Made by a program: the position numbers and the translations under genes
Part shown: piece by piece, positions 31,488 to 44,400 of the stretch
Layout of the letters: every line of letters begins with the position of its first letter
Position numbering within the stretch: the stretch's first letter is position 1
Source of the DNA: Telopea speciosissima
Taxonomy: Eukaryota; Streptophyta; Magnoliopsida; Proteales; Proteaceae
DNA length: 64,000 nucleotides
Reading direction: 5' to 3'
Assembly: GCF_018873765.1 (NCBI RefSeq)
Contig: NC_057925.1
Span: 60,090,970 to 60,154,969, forward strand
The notes under the pieces: generated by a model
What the model was told of the DNA's origin: nothing
Databases searched by the model: none
Seen by the model: the letters and a program-made list of their open reading frames with translations, nothing else

Positions 31488-33784
31488 TTCTACAATTCAG
31501 AGTAACTTGAGTTGGGCATATTCAAACTTATTGAAAATTTAATACGATTTTATCAAATCAAATGGAAGACTAAGCTGTGTTTGAAAGTCTCTGTGTGTTT
31601 GTCTGTTAGAGAGATGAACCCTCGAAGGTGCGAATGCCCTCACTGAAGTTACCGTGTCTGCTACTCTGCTCAAGTCTTTCTCTCTTCTGTAACGAGTTGT
31701 TCTCACTTCTCAGTCCTTATTTATAACTTTCGGTTTTTGAATGGCCTTCCTATCTGGATCGGAATTGGCAGAAACTAATCCTGATTATGGATCGAACCGA
31801 ACCTTATTCTGACACTGCCCTAATGGATCTACTGGCTGATTCCAGGGACAACACAAACCGATCCAATCCGAATCTGTTCCGATCCTAAAATTGACCCGGA
31901 TCCCGATTCCAGGTTTTTAAACCCTAGATGGGCTCTCCATCTCTCTCGATTGAAACTTCAAAAATAAACTGTCCATTTGGTGGTTCTATTCAAAATCATG
32001 GTTGTAAAACTTGGTTTTTTTGACTTAACTCGTCTTCCCTATATTTGGTGACTCGACTAGTCAAAACCAGTTTAAGTGAGTAATGTTTTCCTTATCTGTT
32101 AAATAAATTATGTATAAATCTTGAAAGGGAGAAAAAATGTCATCCGCGATCGTGCTAGACACGCCGCCTTTGTGCCCTGACACAGGGGCACATGAAATGA
32201 ACGTTGCACCCCTGGTCATTTCTGGGGTTCCAGGGGGTGCGGTGTGTTTGGTGTGACCGGATGACATTCTCTTTCCCATTTTGAAATTCAACAACTGCCA
32301 TAAAAAATGAACATTTTTAGAAACTTTGAGGGGAGGGAATAATAAGAAGATGTTATCTTGCACTTGGAAGATCTTCAAATATTCAATAGTTAAAAGTTGA
32401 GAATTTAGAGAGGGAATGATGTTGTGATTTCAAAGGAACAATCCGAATAAGTGGTTTACTCTATTTTCTCATTTCAGAATGTGTTCTAGACCCAAAATCT
32501 ATTCTAAGAATGTGTACCAAACACCGCTTTATTTTAAGGCCCATGGAATGATCTCTATCTGCACCCCCCCCCCCCAACTAACTATTCAAGGAAAGATACC
32601 ATCTTGGATGATCTCCCATACTCTTAGGGACCCATTGTTTTAGCCTTCTGGTCTAAGTAATGAGCTAGTGGGCCAAATAAACAGCCTATTCACTAATTGG
32701 ACCATGTTTAGGTCTTATGGGTAATTTACCTGCTTGCTGTCTTTCCCATCTCTAGTTTGAAAGGTGAGGGTAGGGATTTCATGCCCTATAAGAAAATGGG
32801 GGAGGGTTAGAGTAAGAGTTTAGCCATCTAACAAATAAAAAGGGGGAATTTACTCAGGATAATTTGGTAAATTTCAGTCTCGGAAAGCCCACATGTGCAG
32901 GCTTATAATCAATTTTCTTGCTAAACTATGTAGAATATCAAATTTCTTTCACCCAAGGTGAAGGGAGAATCCCTTCACCAATGGTGATGTGACGCTGTGA
33001 CTAGACTTTGGGTTCATCATTAATTCTCACCCCTATTATTCAATCATGGTTTGAAATACCTTTCTCCAATCCAATCAGACGGTTAGATGGGGTGGATGAA
33101 GATATTTTCTCTTCACCATGAGTGATGAAAAAATGAGTCCAACTATTTAAATAGCTTTACTATGGATTCCTTTTAATGCTTTCCGGTTTGGCTTTATCAT
33201 GTGTTTTAACACTAAAATTTTCAAGTTAAATATGCCATGGATTTGTTTATAGCTTCCACTACAATAGCAAAAGAGGAGCTAAGTTTATTAGTTTTGATAC
33301 CAGATCAAAGCAAAGTAAAATAATTCAGTGACAGAGTATCTTCTACCCACAAAATTTTCATCTTGGGAAGGCATTTGGATACCAGATTTTTGGTAATGTA
33401 AAGCCAGAGTTTGAAAAATCGGATCGAACCGGATAGATCCGAATTGGACTGATTTGTATGAAAATTAGGGTTTAGAAGTGTTTTCTTTTTTACCAATTTC
33501 CATCGACTCTAGATCGATTCTGGCCGATCAGATCGAAATCAGCTGGGACCGATCTGGATCTCAATTCCTGTTTTTTAAACCCTCTGTAGAGCAAAAACCT
33601 TACTAGTCTTGGGCTTTAAAACCACATTTCTTCAAACAATGAGATGTGAGGAGCAAGGAAGAATACGTTATCTTTGACTTGTTTAACTCTTAGCCATAAT
33701 ATTTATCTTTCCATCTAGTGGAAATTCTTCTGGAAGCTTAAGTTACATCTAAAAATTAAATCTTTTTTCTGACGTGTGTTAAAT
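31488..33784. other. PPR upstream region and intergenic repeats
   Basis: The first 200 bp are the PPR promoter. Stretches at 31750-31920 and 33410-33580 are rich in gatcggaatt, ccgaatc and gatccgaattgg words, a dispersed low-complexity repeat. A MITE is at 32127-32277 and a C-run at about 32565-32575. The segment 32940-33130 shares ttcacc/ggtgaag words with 18740-18890. No gene was seen. Confidence 0.5.
32127..32277. mobile_element. Mutator-like MITE, 151 bp, 9-bp target duplication
   Basis: The left end GGGAGAAAAAATGTCATCCG pairs with the right end read back as GGGAAAGAGAATGTCATCCG. Flanks ATCTTGAAA (32118-32126) and ATTTTGAAA (32278-32286) agree at 8 of 9 bases. The inner palindrome is around tgccctgacacaggggca. 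It is the same family as 21397-21580. Confidence 0.82.
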
Positions 33785-34706
33785 GCAGGACTTCCAATCA
33801 TGAAAACTCCATTCAAATGGTTTTCGATTGACCCGTATTGTGCTCTTTGTGAAAATTGTGTGGAATCATACTGACACATATTCTTTTCATGTGACTGGGT
33901 TAAAAATATTTGGGTTACTGTTCCGTTGGGATTGAGAACTGAGTATTTGTCTCATTCCTCTTTGGAAAACTTTTGCCTCTCCTTTCTGTATAAGTTTAAG
34001 CTGGATAAACAATCTTTAACTTGGTTCTTTGAGGTATTTATTATTATTTGTTACTTTATATGATCGGCTTGAAACAAAGTTGTTTATGGACCAGAAAAAC
34101 CGGATCCAGTATGGGTTGTGAAAAAAATTGAAAGTTGGATATCAAATTTGGGGCTATCCCCCCCTCCCCCTCATTCTCTTCCCATGAAGTATATTTTCCA
34201 ATTGAGGAGGCTGTCAGATTGGCTACTCTCTCTCATTTGCCTATCTTCAATTTCCCTGTTTTAATTTGTGCAGGATACCAGATCTCTAGAGTAGTTACAG
34301 CTGGATGATCTTACATTTTTTTGCTAAATGACAAATTTATTTTGTTTGCTGCAGGATCAATCAAAACTTTTCATCCTTTAGAGCCAGAGCTATTTAGTAT
34401 TCATACTGGTCTCGAGCATGCTCAACGTTTAGGGTTGAAGATGAAAGAAGTGTGACGCTCGAATCGACAGATCTCTGATTTTCTTCCATCTCCAACTATG
34501 AAGCCTTGGCCTTGGGCACTCTTACACTATTTTTTGGATATTAACTCTATAGGGCATGATTTGAGTTTTAGCAATATAGGGGATCCAATCTGTTCGTTAG
34601 TTGTGTCTAACTTAGCTAAAAAGGCTCAAGAAACAAACAATACCTTTGTTTATCCCTCTCTTTAGTTTAATAAATTTCTTTTTAATCATTAGGAAAAAAA
34701 AAAAAA
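33785..34706 (+). mobile_element. L1-type LINE 3' end (zf-RVT and RNase H remnants, poly-A tail)
   Basis: Plus-strand translation gives YCALCENCVESY and HIFFSCDWVKNIWVTVPLG (the C-C-H zinc motif of plant L1 polyproteins), then QSLTWFFEVFIIICYFI and, further on, EPELFSIHTGLEHAQRLGLK (RNase H region), with several stops. It ends in an A-run at 34694-34706. It is 5'-truncated and dead. It is a different clade from the RTE LINEs elsewhere in the window. Confidence 0.75.
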
Positions 34707-35869
34707 AGAATTACACATTATTTGTATATACTTTCGACTTACAATTATTTATTTATTTATTTTTTCATTAATATATTGTTTTACTCTATACAATTGACTT
34801 ATCTGACAAGTAAGATGTCAATATTAATAGACACTGTGTAAATCATTTTCGATCTGTTCAAATATTGCCTTTTGAAAGGGATATCTAAAATGGGACCATA
34901 TACGGTGGATGATATACACACTAAATCTGTCTGTTACGTAAACTGAGCACATGTTGTGGACCATACATGTTATCGTCCTTGGCCCACATCAGTCATATCA
35001 CAAAATAATGGAGCAGTCTAATCAAATTAATAGAGAGCTGACATGGTAACTTCAGTGGTTGGAAGAAATGGATGGATAGGTCAATTATTGAGTTTGCTAT
35101 GTTATAAATCTTTCAAATAGTCATGTTTTTAATATAAAAATTTAAAAACGAATCGAAACTAAAATAAATAACATGTCCACAAAATTTAAGTGCCAATCAA
35201 ATTATCATATAACGTATATTCAAATATAAGTTATTTCTACTTAATGAAAATTATTTTATTGATAAAAATAAAAAAAAAACTCCCCAATTTGAAAAATTTA
35301 AGTTGGCGATGATTAAGGGCAAAACTTTAAAAAACAAGTGATGCCAAGATGAAGATTTGAAGAATTAAGATAATGTGAGATTGTACAATACTGGTTGGAG
35401 TATGGTACGTGTGGTTTTGATTGAGTTTGACTCTAACCTTCGACACATGCATGGCTAATCCAGACCAATCAAATATGATAAAACGGTATTAAATGTGAGA
35501 GTACAATTACAAGGTTATTTCACGTGAAAAAGAGAGAAATAGAGGAGAGATTCTTAACAGCTAAACATCATTATAGGACAAATGAGAAAGAGAAGAGAAA
35601 TCTTATCAACAAAAAAGAAAGAGATGAGGGGTGGAGCGCCTACAACCACAAGAGGATTGTGGGGTCTCCCGTTCTGTCTCATCAGTTCTCAGTGGTCAAT
35701 GCTAATTAGAGCAATTCCTCCACCTGCCCTATTTTTATTAGTTTCTCGATGACTTTCTTATCATAAGTGTTTTTCATCTTAAAAACAACAAGAAGAGTCC
35801 CATTCCTCTCTCTAGTTGATAAGATGCTCTCACGGGGCCCTTTATTGGGTTAGAGCAATGCCTAACACG

Positions 35870-36115
35870 GTTTTAGTGCACGGTTTTGGAACGGATATCG
35901 ATCATCCCAAAAATTAATACGATATTAATCACGACACGACTCAATTGTATATCGAACAAATTTGACTCTGATTCTCTTTTTAAAATGGAATTTTGACCAT
36001 TTTATCTCTTGTTCGTATAATATCAATGATATAGTAATAATATCGATATAATATTAAAATCAATCACTTAAAAAATTGATACGTATCACCTGATACAGAT
36101 GATATGATACCAATA
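35870..36115. repeat. dispersed repeat rich in gatatcg/gatacg
   Basis: Contains gatatcgatcatccc, ataatatcaatgatatag, atatcgatataatatt and cacctgatacagatgatatgatacc, the same vocabulary as 9040-9290. Non-coding. Confidence 0.5.
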
Positions 36116-38051
36116 CCTCTAACCATGATGCCCAACTACGAGTCCTTTCTCAATGACTTTGTTATCATTCGTGTTTTTTTCATGATATTTCATTTCCATC
36201 TTTAAAACAAGAAGAAAAGTCCCATTCCTTCCTTTATACGGGCTTAAGGTTTTCACATGGGGGCTTAAGATTTTCTCATGGGGGGCTTTAGTACTGTTAG
36301 AATAACTTACCAGTCATTTTTCAACTTTTTTTTGGTAAGAAGTCCTTTCTCAACTTTTTTTTTTTTTGGGTAAGAAGGCCTTTCTCCACAATTTTTCCAA
36401 CTTCCTATTTTTCTGCCCAAAAATTTACTTTCGTTTTTTACTCTTCTATCTTGTGTGCTGTAATTGGTGTGAAGTGAAAGATTTTTCTTACTGGTCCAGT
36501 AACGTGAGAAGCCATTATTTACACGTGCTTATTCTTTTCCATGAATTTCATCTCTATCTAAAACCAAAACATTCTTTTTTCTTTCCTTCATGACGCTATT
36601 AGCCGAAAGCTATTCTCCTCCACCCACCCCCAACTGCATCCCTCCAATGTGGTTTCAAAACATTAAGAAAGAATGAAAACCTTAAGTCTTAAGAAGCTAT
36701 ATAATATATAAGGTTAAGATGTGAATTTGTTTTGATGTTAACGGTTTCTAATTGATGGATTTGGAATGAGTGTGCGAGTGTCAATAACTTATTGATAGAT
36801 CTAAAATCAAACCGATAAGCTATAGGGTAGGTCAGTTTCGATTTCTAGTAGGCCAGTTCTGATTTCCGATTCTTATCCCAAATTTTTTGTTTGGTAAGAA
36901 TTCTTGTCCCAAATTGGCACCTTTATCTTATATGCCAAAATAATATCATGAGCGAAACAATGTATTTAATGAGGAGAGATCTAATTTTAACCAATTCCGA
37001 CCAATTTTAGTTAATTCAAATCAAAATAAAAAAACAAGATAAAAAACGAAAAGATTTTAGATGATATTTTAAGGGAGAGGATTCTGAGCAAGTGACATAG
37101 AGAAATACATCTATGCAATATGATAAAACAATATCTTACATTAGAAGACAACGATGATATTTCTGGTGTGTTTAGTTTCTAACAATATCCATTGTTTTTA
37201 TTGTTCGAGAATGCGAAATCGACCTAGAATGCATTCCAAAAATACATATCAAACACAACCATCATGTGAAGAAGAGAAATAATTATCAAGACTAAGAAAA
37301 CCTTTCCCATATTTAGTTATCAAATGCAATATAATTAGACTAGTATGTATATGTGCTTCCATTAATTTTACTTCTACCAATCATATGCAGCCTTAGTGCT
37401 GGGAATGTTGAGTTTTCATTTTTTTTTCCTGGAATTGGAGAGCTTTAAAGGGGAGGGGGGGGGGGGGGATAGGGGATGGGGATAGGCCCCAAGTTGGTTT
37501 GAACTCATGACCTCTTATTTGAGGAGTTGGTCTTTTTTTTGGTAAGAGAATGGGATGAGGATATTCTTCCGTACCGAAGAGGAATCCAATGGATTTCGTA
37601 CAAGTACACATCTCGATGTCCATCGTGCCAGCCCATCTGTTAGATGTGCGCTAGAGTCTCTCTTGCACTGGAGAGGATTTGAATCCAAGAGAATGTTGAG
37701 ATTGCAAAAACTGATGAACACATAAGCAAATGAACCAATGGCCTGCAGCCTTTGTTATAGTCGTACCCAACCCAAGGTTTTAGTAATCGATATTGGGATT
37801 GGTATTCGTCGGCCGATACTGATACAAGTATCGTATCTATTAAGAATTGGTACCGATATCGATTCGAACTGACCAACTCGTACCTGTTCTTTATTTTAGG
37901 GTCATTAAAAAAAATGATAGTGAAGGGCCACACTTCTTCCCATTACGAGACCGGATCCTGTCCATCAGTCCATGTACATCTACACCAGCTAGGGACGGTT
38001 CCGCTCATGGTCCGGGAGTGTGGCCTACGCCAGACTCTGTAATCTCCTTTT

Positions 38052-38345
38052 CGAGAGCAAAATCATTATATTTTTCTACATATACATCCAAAAAATATTT
38101 GGGACTCATGTTTCAAATGGAGGGAAATTCCAAGATTGTGGTCCTATAACCTGAATTGAAATATTTTGGGCTTTTTTTTTATTAATTCTTTTTATTTTCG
38201 AGAGCAAAATAATTATATTTTTCTACATATACATCCAAAAAATATTTGTGACTCATGTTTTAAATGGAGGGAAATTCCAGGATTGTGGTCCTACGGCCTG
38301 AATTGAAATATTTTGGACTTTTTTCTATTAATTCTTTTTATTTTT
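38052..38345. repeat. 147-bp tandem duplication
   Basis: CGAGAGCAAAATCATTATAT starts at 38052 and CGAGAGCAAAATAATTATAT at 38199. The units agree through acatatacatccaaaaaatatt, aaatggagggaaattcca and ttaattctttttatt with few differences, so the duplication is fairly recent. Non-coding. Confidence 0.9.
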
Positions 38346-40626
38346 TTATTTATGAAAATTTCATTCAAAATAGTTTCTAAAATTTTCCTTATTTTTTTTA
38401 AAATATTAAAATTTTAGATAATTTCAAAAAAAATAAAATAAAATTGAAGTTTGGATTTTTTAGTTTCTAATTATACTTGGTACACTAGATGAAATGAAAA
38501 AATGTTTAAAAAAATAATAAGATTAAGGAATAAAAATGATGAATTATTATTGTCACAATGGTTTGTTTTTCAAATGCACAAGCCATCAATTATGCCACCT
38601 GGGCAAATGATATGTCCATTTTGATCGTTAGATAGAGAAGACATGGGTTAGATCAATCACATTTTAAATTTTAGAGTCTAATTCAATCAAGTAACCCTAT
38701 GTATTTGCACACATTCCGTAAATATCTACACATGTCTACTAGTACTTTAAACATTACGTACTATGCATTCTCCCAACTCTAAGTCGGAATAGTTGGTTTA
38801 GGTTTAAAAACCATTAGAGTATTTTGCATCAAATAGTCATTTCAAAAGTTAAAAATATATTCAATATATGAAAAACATAGTAAAAAAATGGAAAAAAAAA
38901 ATAAAATTCAATTGAAAATTTGAAATCTGAAATATTTTAGTGCCCACAATATTTTGAAATGAACTTCTAAGATTTTGACTTCGGTCCCTCTCAGCTAAAA
39001 CCAAAATTTTGGAAAAATCTAAAACTATGGTACCAAGAGATATTTCTTAAAATGAGGCAAATTACAACCACTTGATGTTTTGTGGTCCCCTCCTTTTTAT
39101 TTTACTTTATTTTTTATTTTTTTATCTTTGTTAACCCTAATAAACTCTAGATTATTCTTTATTGAGGAATAATTGTTTGCCAAGTTCCTTGCTCATGTTA
39201 TGTCTTAGTTTAAATGGAATGGAGTTCACAAATGGTAGTATAAAGATAAGTATTCAAAAATCAAACACTACTATGAGTTCTATATGGGATACTCCATGAT
39301 TATGCTTAAGTTTAAAATTTTATTGGGTGACTGAGTCAAGCTATTTCATGTTTGGATATTTTTAAATTGTCACATCATTTTTTCACGTGGCACAACTAGA
39401 CATGCAATTGATAGATTTTACTATGAACTACACATTCTAGAAAATTTTTGTTGAATAAATAAGTGGCGGATCTAGTTTTCCTTCACCCATGATGAAGATT
39501 TTTCACCTAAATAATATAACAAAAAGTACATATGGTAATGGATGAGTCAAATACTCTATTATTGGACCATGTGTCTTAAATACCTTCTACCCACCCTCAA
39601 TAATAGATTTGTGAGTTCATTAGACTAGAAAACCCCTCTCATTAATTATTGTGACTGTCTAAATTGTTGGAATTTCACACTTTCTAATTGTATTATTACA
39701 AGTTGGTTACAACAAAAGTAAAATAGGATGATTTTTTAAAAATAATTTGAAAGTGATTTATCAGTATCTCATTATACATTTTTTCAGATCACATGTAAAA
39801 TGACACGATTTTTTCTCAATGAAAAAAAAAGTCTGTTATAGTAAAATTACAAATTATTTGACACCTTAAGAGATGTCAATAAAAAAAATCCCTTGATTGT
39901 TATTCTCATATTTCTACACAGAGTTGTGGGAAAAGGAATATAAATTTCCCTCTCAAGTTCTCTTCAGCGTTATTTTTTCTCCTCATTAAATGTGTGGGTC
40001 TTTTTTTTTTCCCCTCTTTTTATTGAAGTAACATTTTACTATATATTATTGGTTTAATGACTAAGTTTTCCTCCAATCATAGAGGACGGTTCACCCACCA
40101 TCCTAAGATTCACAAACCCCTCCTAAGATTTTAGTATATTTCAAAATACCCTCTTGAAACCCTCTTTTGCCCTACGGTGTTTGAGATCCCATTCACCATG
40201 TGTGGAAGGAAACCCGGTCCTTGGTTTAACACATAAGATGGCAATAAAAGCAGACTGTGTGGGTCTCCTTAAATTAAAATTCAAAATTATTTTACTTTGG
40301 ATTGGAAAAAAAGTATCCAATTAATTTCTATCGTACGCCCACACATTATTGTTTGTAATCTTATGCGTTTTACTTAGAATCTGGATCAGCTATCCATATG
40401 GGGACGGGTGAGAACAGATCTGACCCCTCCATGGGGTGTGGGATTCCTTTCCTATATTATCTTCTGAAATTTCCTTTTGTGGTGTAAAGTTATTGCGGAG
40501 GAATGAGAGTTGATAATGAGAAACACCATTATTATTAAGGGCCCCCAGTGGCTGAGAAAGTTTCTGCAAAATGGGAATAGTCCAACTCTCCATCCATCAG
40601 CAACCCATCACCTGTGTTCTGTGTTT

Positions 40627-40804
40627 CACGTGCTTATGACTATAAATAATAATGACAATCAAGTACGTACTAAAAGACCAAAAAGCTTTACCCGAGTGGA
40701 GGTAAGACGGTTATTTCTCATCTTGCTGCGTCTGTATTTGCGTTCGCGTTACCGACCAAAAGATCCAAAAATCTGTTCTTAATTGTCCCATTTTTCTATA
40801 TAAA
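40627..40804 (+). promoter_or_regulatory. lipoxygenase promoter: G-box and TATA box
   Basis: CACGTG lies at 40627-40632 (tttcacgtgctt) and TATATAAA at 40797-40804, 136 bp before the ATG at 40940. Plant 13-lipoxygenase genes are typically jasmonate-induced through MYC factors that bind G-boxes. Use of this one is inference. Confidence 0.55.
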
Positions 40805-40939
40805 GCTGGAAGTATTACTACCTCAGATCACCAATCCAATCCCAAAGAGATCACGGAGAGCTAACTTTCTTGTTAGCTCTTCAGCCAAAGCCTTTTCCTT
40901 TGTCTTTCTTTCATTCACTCTTTCTCAGTTTTTTTCGAA

Positions 40940-41359
40940 ATGTTGAATCCTACACTACCTCAGACTGAATCTGCTCGTTCTTCCCTAGTGTTATTACACA
41001 AGTCCTTTGTCTCCGGTCATGGTGGTGCACAACTCACACTTGGGCCGGCACCGGTTCTCCGGCAAAAACAAAAGAGCTGTTCTATCAGAGCTGTTTCTAG
41101 CGACATTAAAGTGGTAGAAGGTGCTGCTACGGACAAGCCTTTCACAATTAAGGCAACAGTTACAGTGCAACTAACAGTCGGCGGTATCTTCTCTAACATT
41201 GGGTTGGATAGAGGCCTTGACGACATTGCTGACTTGCTTGGTAAAACGTTTCTTTTGGAGCTCGTTAGCTCTGAGCTTGATTCTCGTAAGTTAATTAATT
41301 TGCTAACACAAACTAATTAATTAAATACTAAACTAAATTTACTTCCACTTACACCCCTC

Positions 41360-41403
<44 letters not shown>

Positions 41404-44400
41404 TTACTTAGTGGGTATGAATCTAACTTTTGAAAATATTTAAGGAGATACGTATCTTAATTTACCAAAAAAATTAGTATTTTTCTCACGTTTGATCATA
41501 TCACAAGAAAATGTTGTAATTTCCATTAAAATTTGTTATTTTTATTTTTTTAGATATTTTCAGAATGTGGGAGTTCGATCTAGAACAAGCTTTCTGGCTT
41601 GTGGCTAAGAAATGGAATAATTCACTTCCCCTATGGGTTTACAAATACCCTGTAAGTTTTAGTATATTTTTCAAAATATTTATCCTTTAAGATTTCATTT
41701 CTTTGGATGTGAGCCCGAATAGCAGGAAAGTCCTTGAACTTGAGTAATAGCAAAATCTTGTCTCAGGGTTCTCTGGAGAGTACATCAATGAGGTGAAACA
41801 AAAAGGGCAACGAGGTTATCAAAAAATAACCTCTCCAATGACATTTTACCACCAGTGTCGAACTCACATCATCCATGTGGTGTGGGGACCGAGATAAAAT
41901 ATTATTGGAGGAGGATAAGAACTCCGAGGTTATTACATGTGAGGAGCAGAGAGATAGAGACAGAGTCTTTTCCTTTGATGTGAAAGGTTTCATTTTTATG
42001 TTTTTTTGGCTGTGAGTATGAAAGATTTTATACAAGATTGTGTATGAATACGGTTAACAGTTTTGCCGTGGATAAAAAATACTTGATTCTAGTGGTGATC
42101 GTAGCTATACACATAACCGATCGTATTTTCGTCGTAACTTACTAATTATAATCAGTTAATATCTGGTAACTATTTTATCAAAAACTAATGATTAATTTTA
42201 TCATTTGATTGGGTATTTTTTTTTATGGTTCAAGCTCTGTCCTTCTCAAGTATATATGGATGATCTATAAAGCAGTATTGCAATCTTGTCCTAAATTTCA
42301 ATTCTTTATCATTTACTGTAACAGTTGAACCACAGAATCTGTGGTCCAATAATGGCCGGAAAAGACTGTTCCGGCAGATTGGACCACTACACTAGTTCTA
42401 CTCAGGCATTGGACCACTACAATTTCTTCGGATATAAAGATCTGGCAAAAGTTTTCGTGCAGGGCCGTATATGGTGCACGATCGTATCTTCAACTGTTAG
42501 ATGGGGATGAGGAACCGTGTACTATACATGATCATATTCATCCAATAGTTGAAAACACGACAGTGCACATACGCAGCCATGTAAGAAAACTCTCCCCGAT
42601 CAGATCAACATCCACAATGGTTTCCTCAATCATGCATTAGTTGTCAACTAAAATGAAAAATGAAACCAAATTCGTTTTTATTTTGATTTTTTTTTAATTT
42701 ATGATTTTTGTGATTTCAAACTGGTGTGGTGTAGGAACTGGATTGGAGAAGGAGTCAATCAAAGGGTATGCTCATAGGGTTGGTAAAAGAGTGGATAATG
42801 AGGTGAAGTACGAAAGCAAGTTCGTGGTTCCAGTAGGTTTTGGGGAAGTGGGTGGAGTTTTTGTGGAGAATGAGCATCACAAGGAGATTTACCTCAAGAA
42901 CATTGTTCTTGAAGGCTTCCCTTTTGGCCCTGTTAATGTTGCCTGTGATTCATTTGTTCATAGCAAGTTCGACGACAAAGAAAAGAGAATCTTCTTCACT
43001 AATAAGGTTTTCCATCCATCTATCCATCCATCTTTTTATCATCTTTCTATCTTCTAGATTTCTGATTCATGTTTCCAGCATGTTCCGTGATCCGTCATTT
43101 AACTTTGTAAATGATATGAGATATAACAGACAAATGTTATTAGGTGTGAACGTACGGTCAGTACTCAACACTTGTTAAGTGGTTTTAATGGCAATAAATG
43201 GAAAAGATGTCAAGCATTGGACGTATGTGGAGCTTAGCCCCCTACTCTCAATTCTATATGTAGGAGGGAAAAGCCTAGGTAAAGATTAGGTTAGGTGACC
43301 TTTGGTTTGGACTTTAGACGCCCATATGAGTGGACGAAAATGTACTATGACCTACCATGGGAAAGAAAAAGAAAAGAAAAGAAAAGAAGGTTTTCCGAGC
43401 AAATGGTTTAGGGAGGGCACCAATAAGTTGCGATGGACCCTATTGGACAATAAATTCATCTCATGAGAGAGAGAGAGAGAGAGAGAGAGAGGTGCTAGCG
43501 TACTCTGCTTCATGACTTGGGGAATCTTTTTCCAAAAATTATAATCAAAATAACTCTTGGATTTGTATGAAGCCAAGTATTAAGGCCTTCTTCGTGGTGG
43601 ATGATTCCATACCACAAAATATGATTTTCTGATAGGTATAACCCATATGTATTTTTTCTAATATTTGTAGAATATATAGTAACATTTCACATGTGTATTA
43701 ATTAAAAAGTTACATCTTCGTCTTATAATGGTTTGAGGAGGTCCAGAGAGGTTTGAGATTTTTTTTATTCAAACCCGCGAACCACTAAGTTGCAATGGAA
43801 TAACTTTACTGTGCCAAAATCCACATCCCTTTGTCTTATGTTTTGTGTGTGTGTTTTGTAATGGAACAGTCATACTTACCATCGGAAACACCGGATGGGT
43901 AAATCTCAAACCCGCGACCACTAAGTTGCAATGGAATAACTTTACTGTGCCAAAATCCACAACCCGGATGGGCTGAACAGTCACTCCATCGAAACACCGG
44001 ATGGGCTGAAGAGGCTGAGGGAGAAGGAGGTAGAGAGCCTGCGTGGGACCGGAGAGGGAGAGAGAAAGACATACGAGAGGATATACGACTATGATACTTA
44101 CAATGATTTGGGAAACCCAGATAAGAGTGCTGACCTGGCTCGTCCTGTTCTTGGTGGTCCCAAACACCCTTATCCCAGACGTTGCAGAACTGGCCGCCCA
44201 CGTTGCGCCAAAGGTAATCCAATAATACATCATACGGAGGACCTCTTTGTTGCTTTTATTTATCTCTTTGTACCTTCTCTTACCATTATTTTGTCTCATG
44301 CAGAACATGTTTGTTAAGAAAGCATCCAAGAGTATTTTTGTAATTAAAAATCCCCTACTTTATCATTGCATAAATATCACCCTAGATTTCCCTCTCGTAC

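Larger units (their letters stand above)
34707..40626. other. gene-poor intergenic region, about 6 kb
   Basis: Very AT-rich. I see no gene. It holds gatatcg-type repeats at about 35870-36115 and 37775-37870, a run of about 14 G at 37455-37468, a MITE-arm fragment near 38015, the 147-bp tandem repeat at 38052-38345, and long T-rich stretches near 36330-36370 and 40000. The open frames here have low-complexity or frame-shadow composition. Confidence 0.6.

Noticed and set aside
34900-37400. Short frames such as MKKREIEERF and MGKKAFLHNF
   Set aside because: Low-complexity, short, without upstream signals or recognisable similarity in repeat-rich DNA.
43769-44329. Minus-strand frame of 186 codons at the lipoxygenase duplication
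   Set aside because: Its apparent internal repeat ([14 protein letters not shown] twice) comes from the tandem DNA duplication; it is antisense to real lipoxygenase exons.
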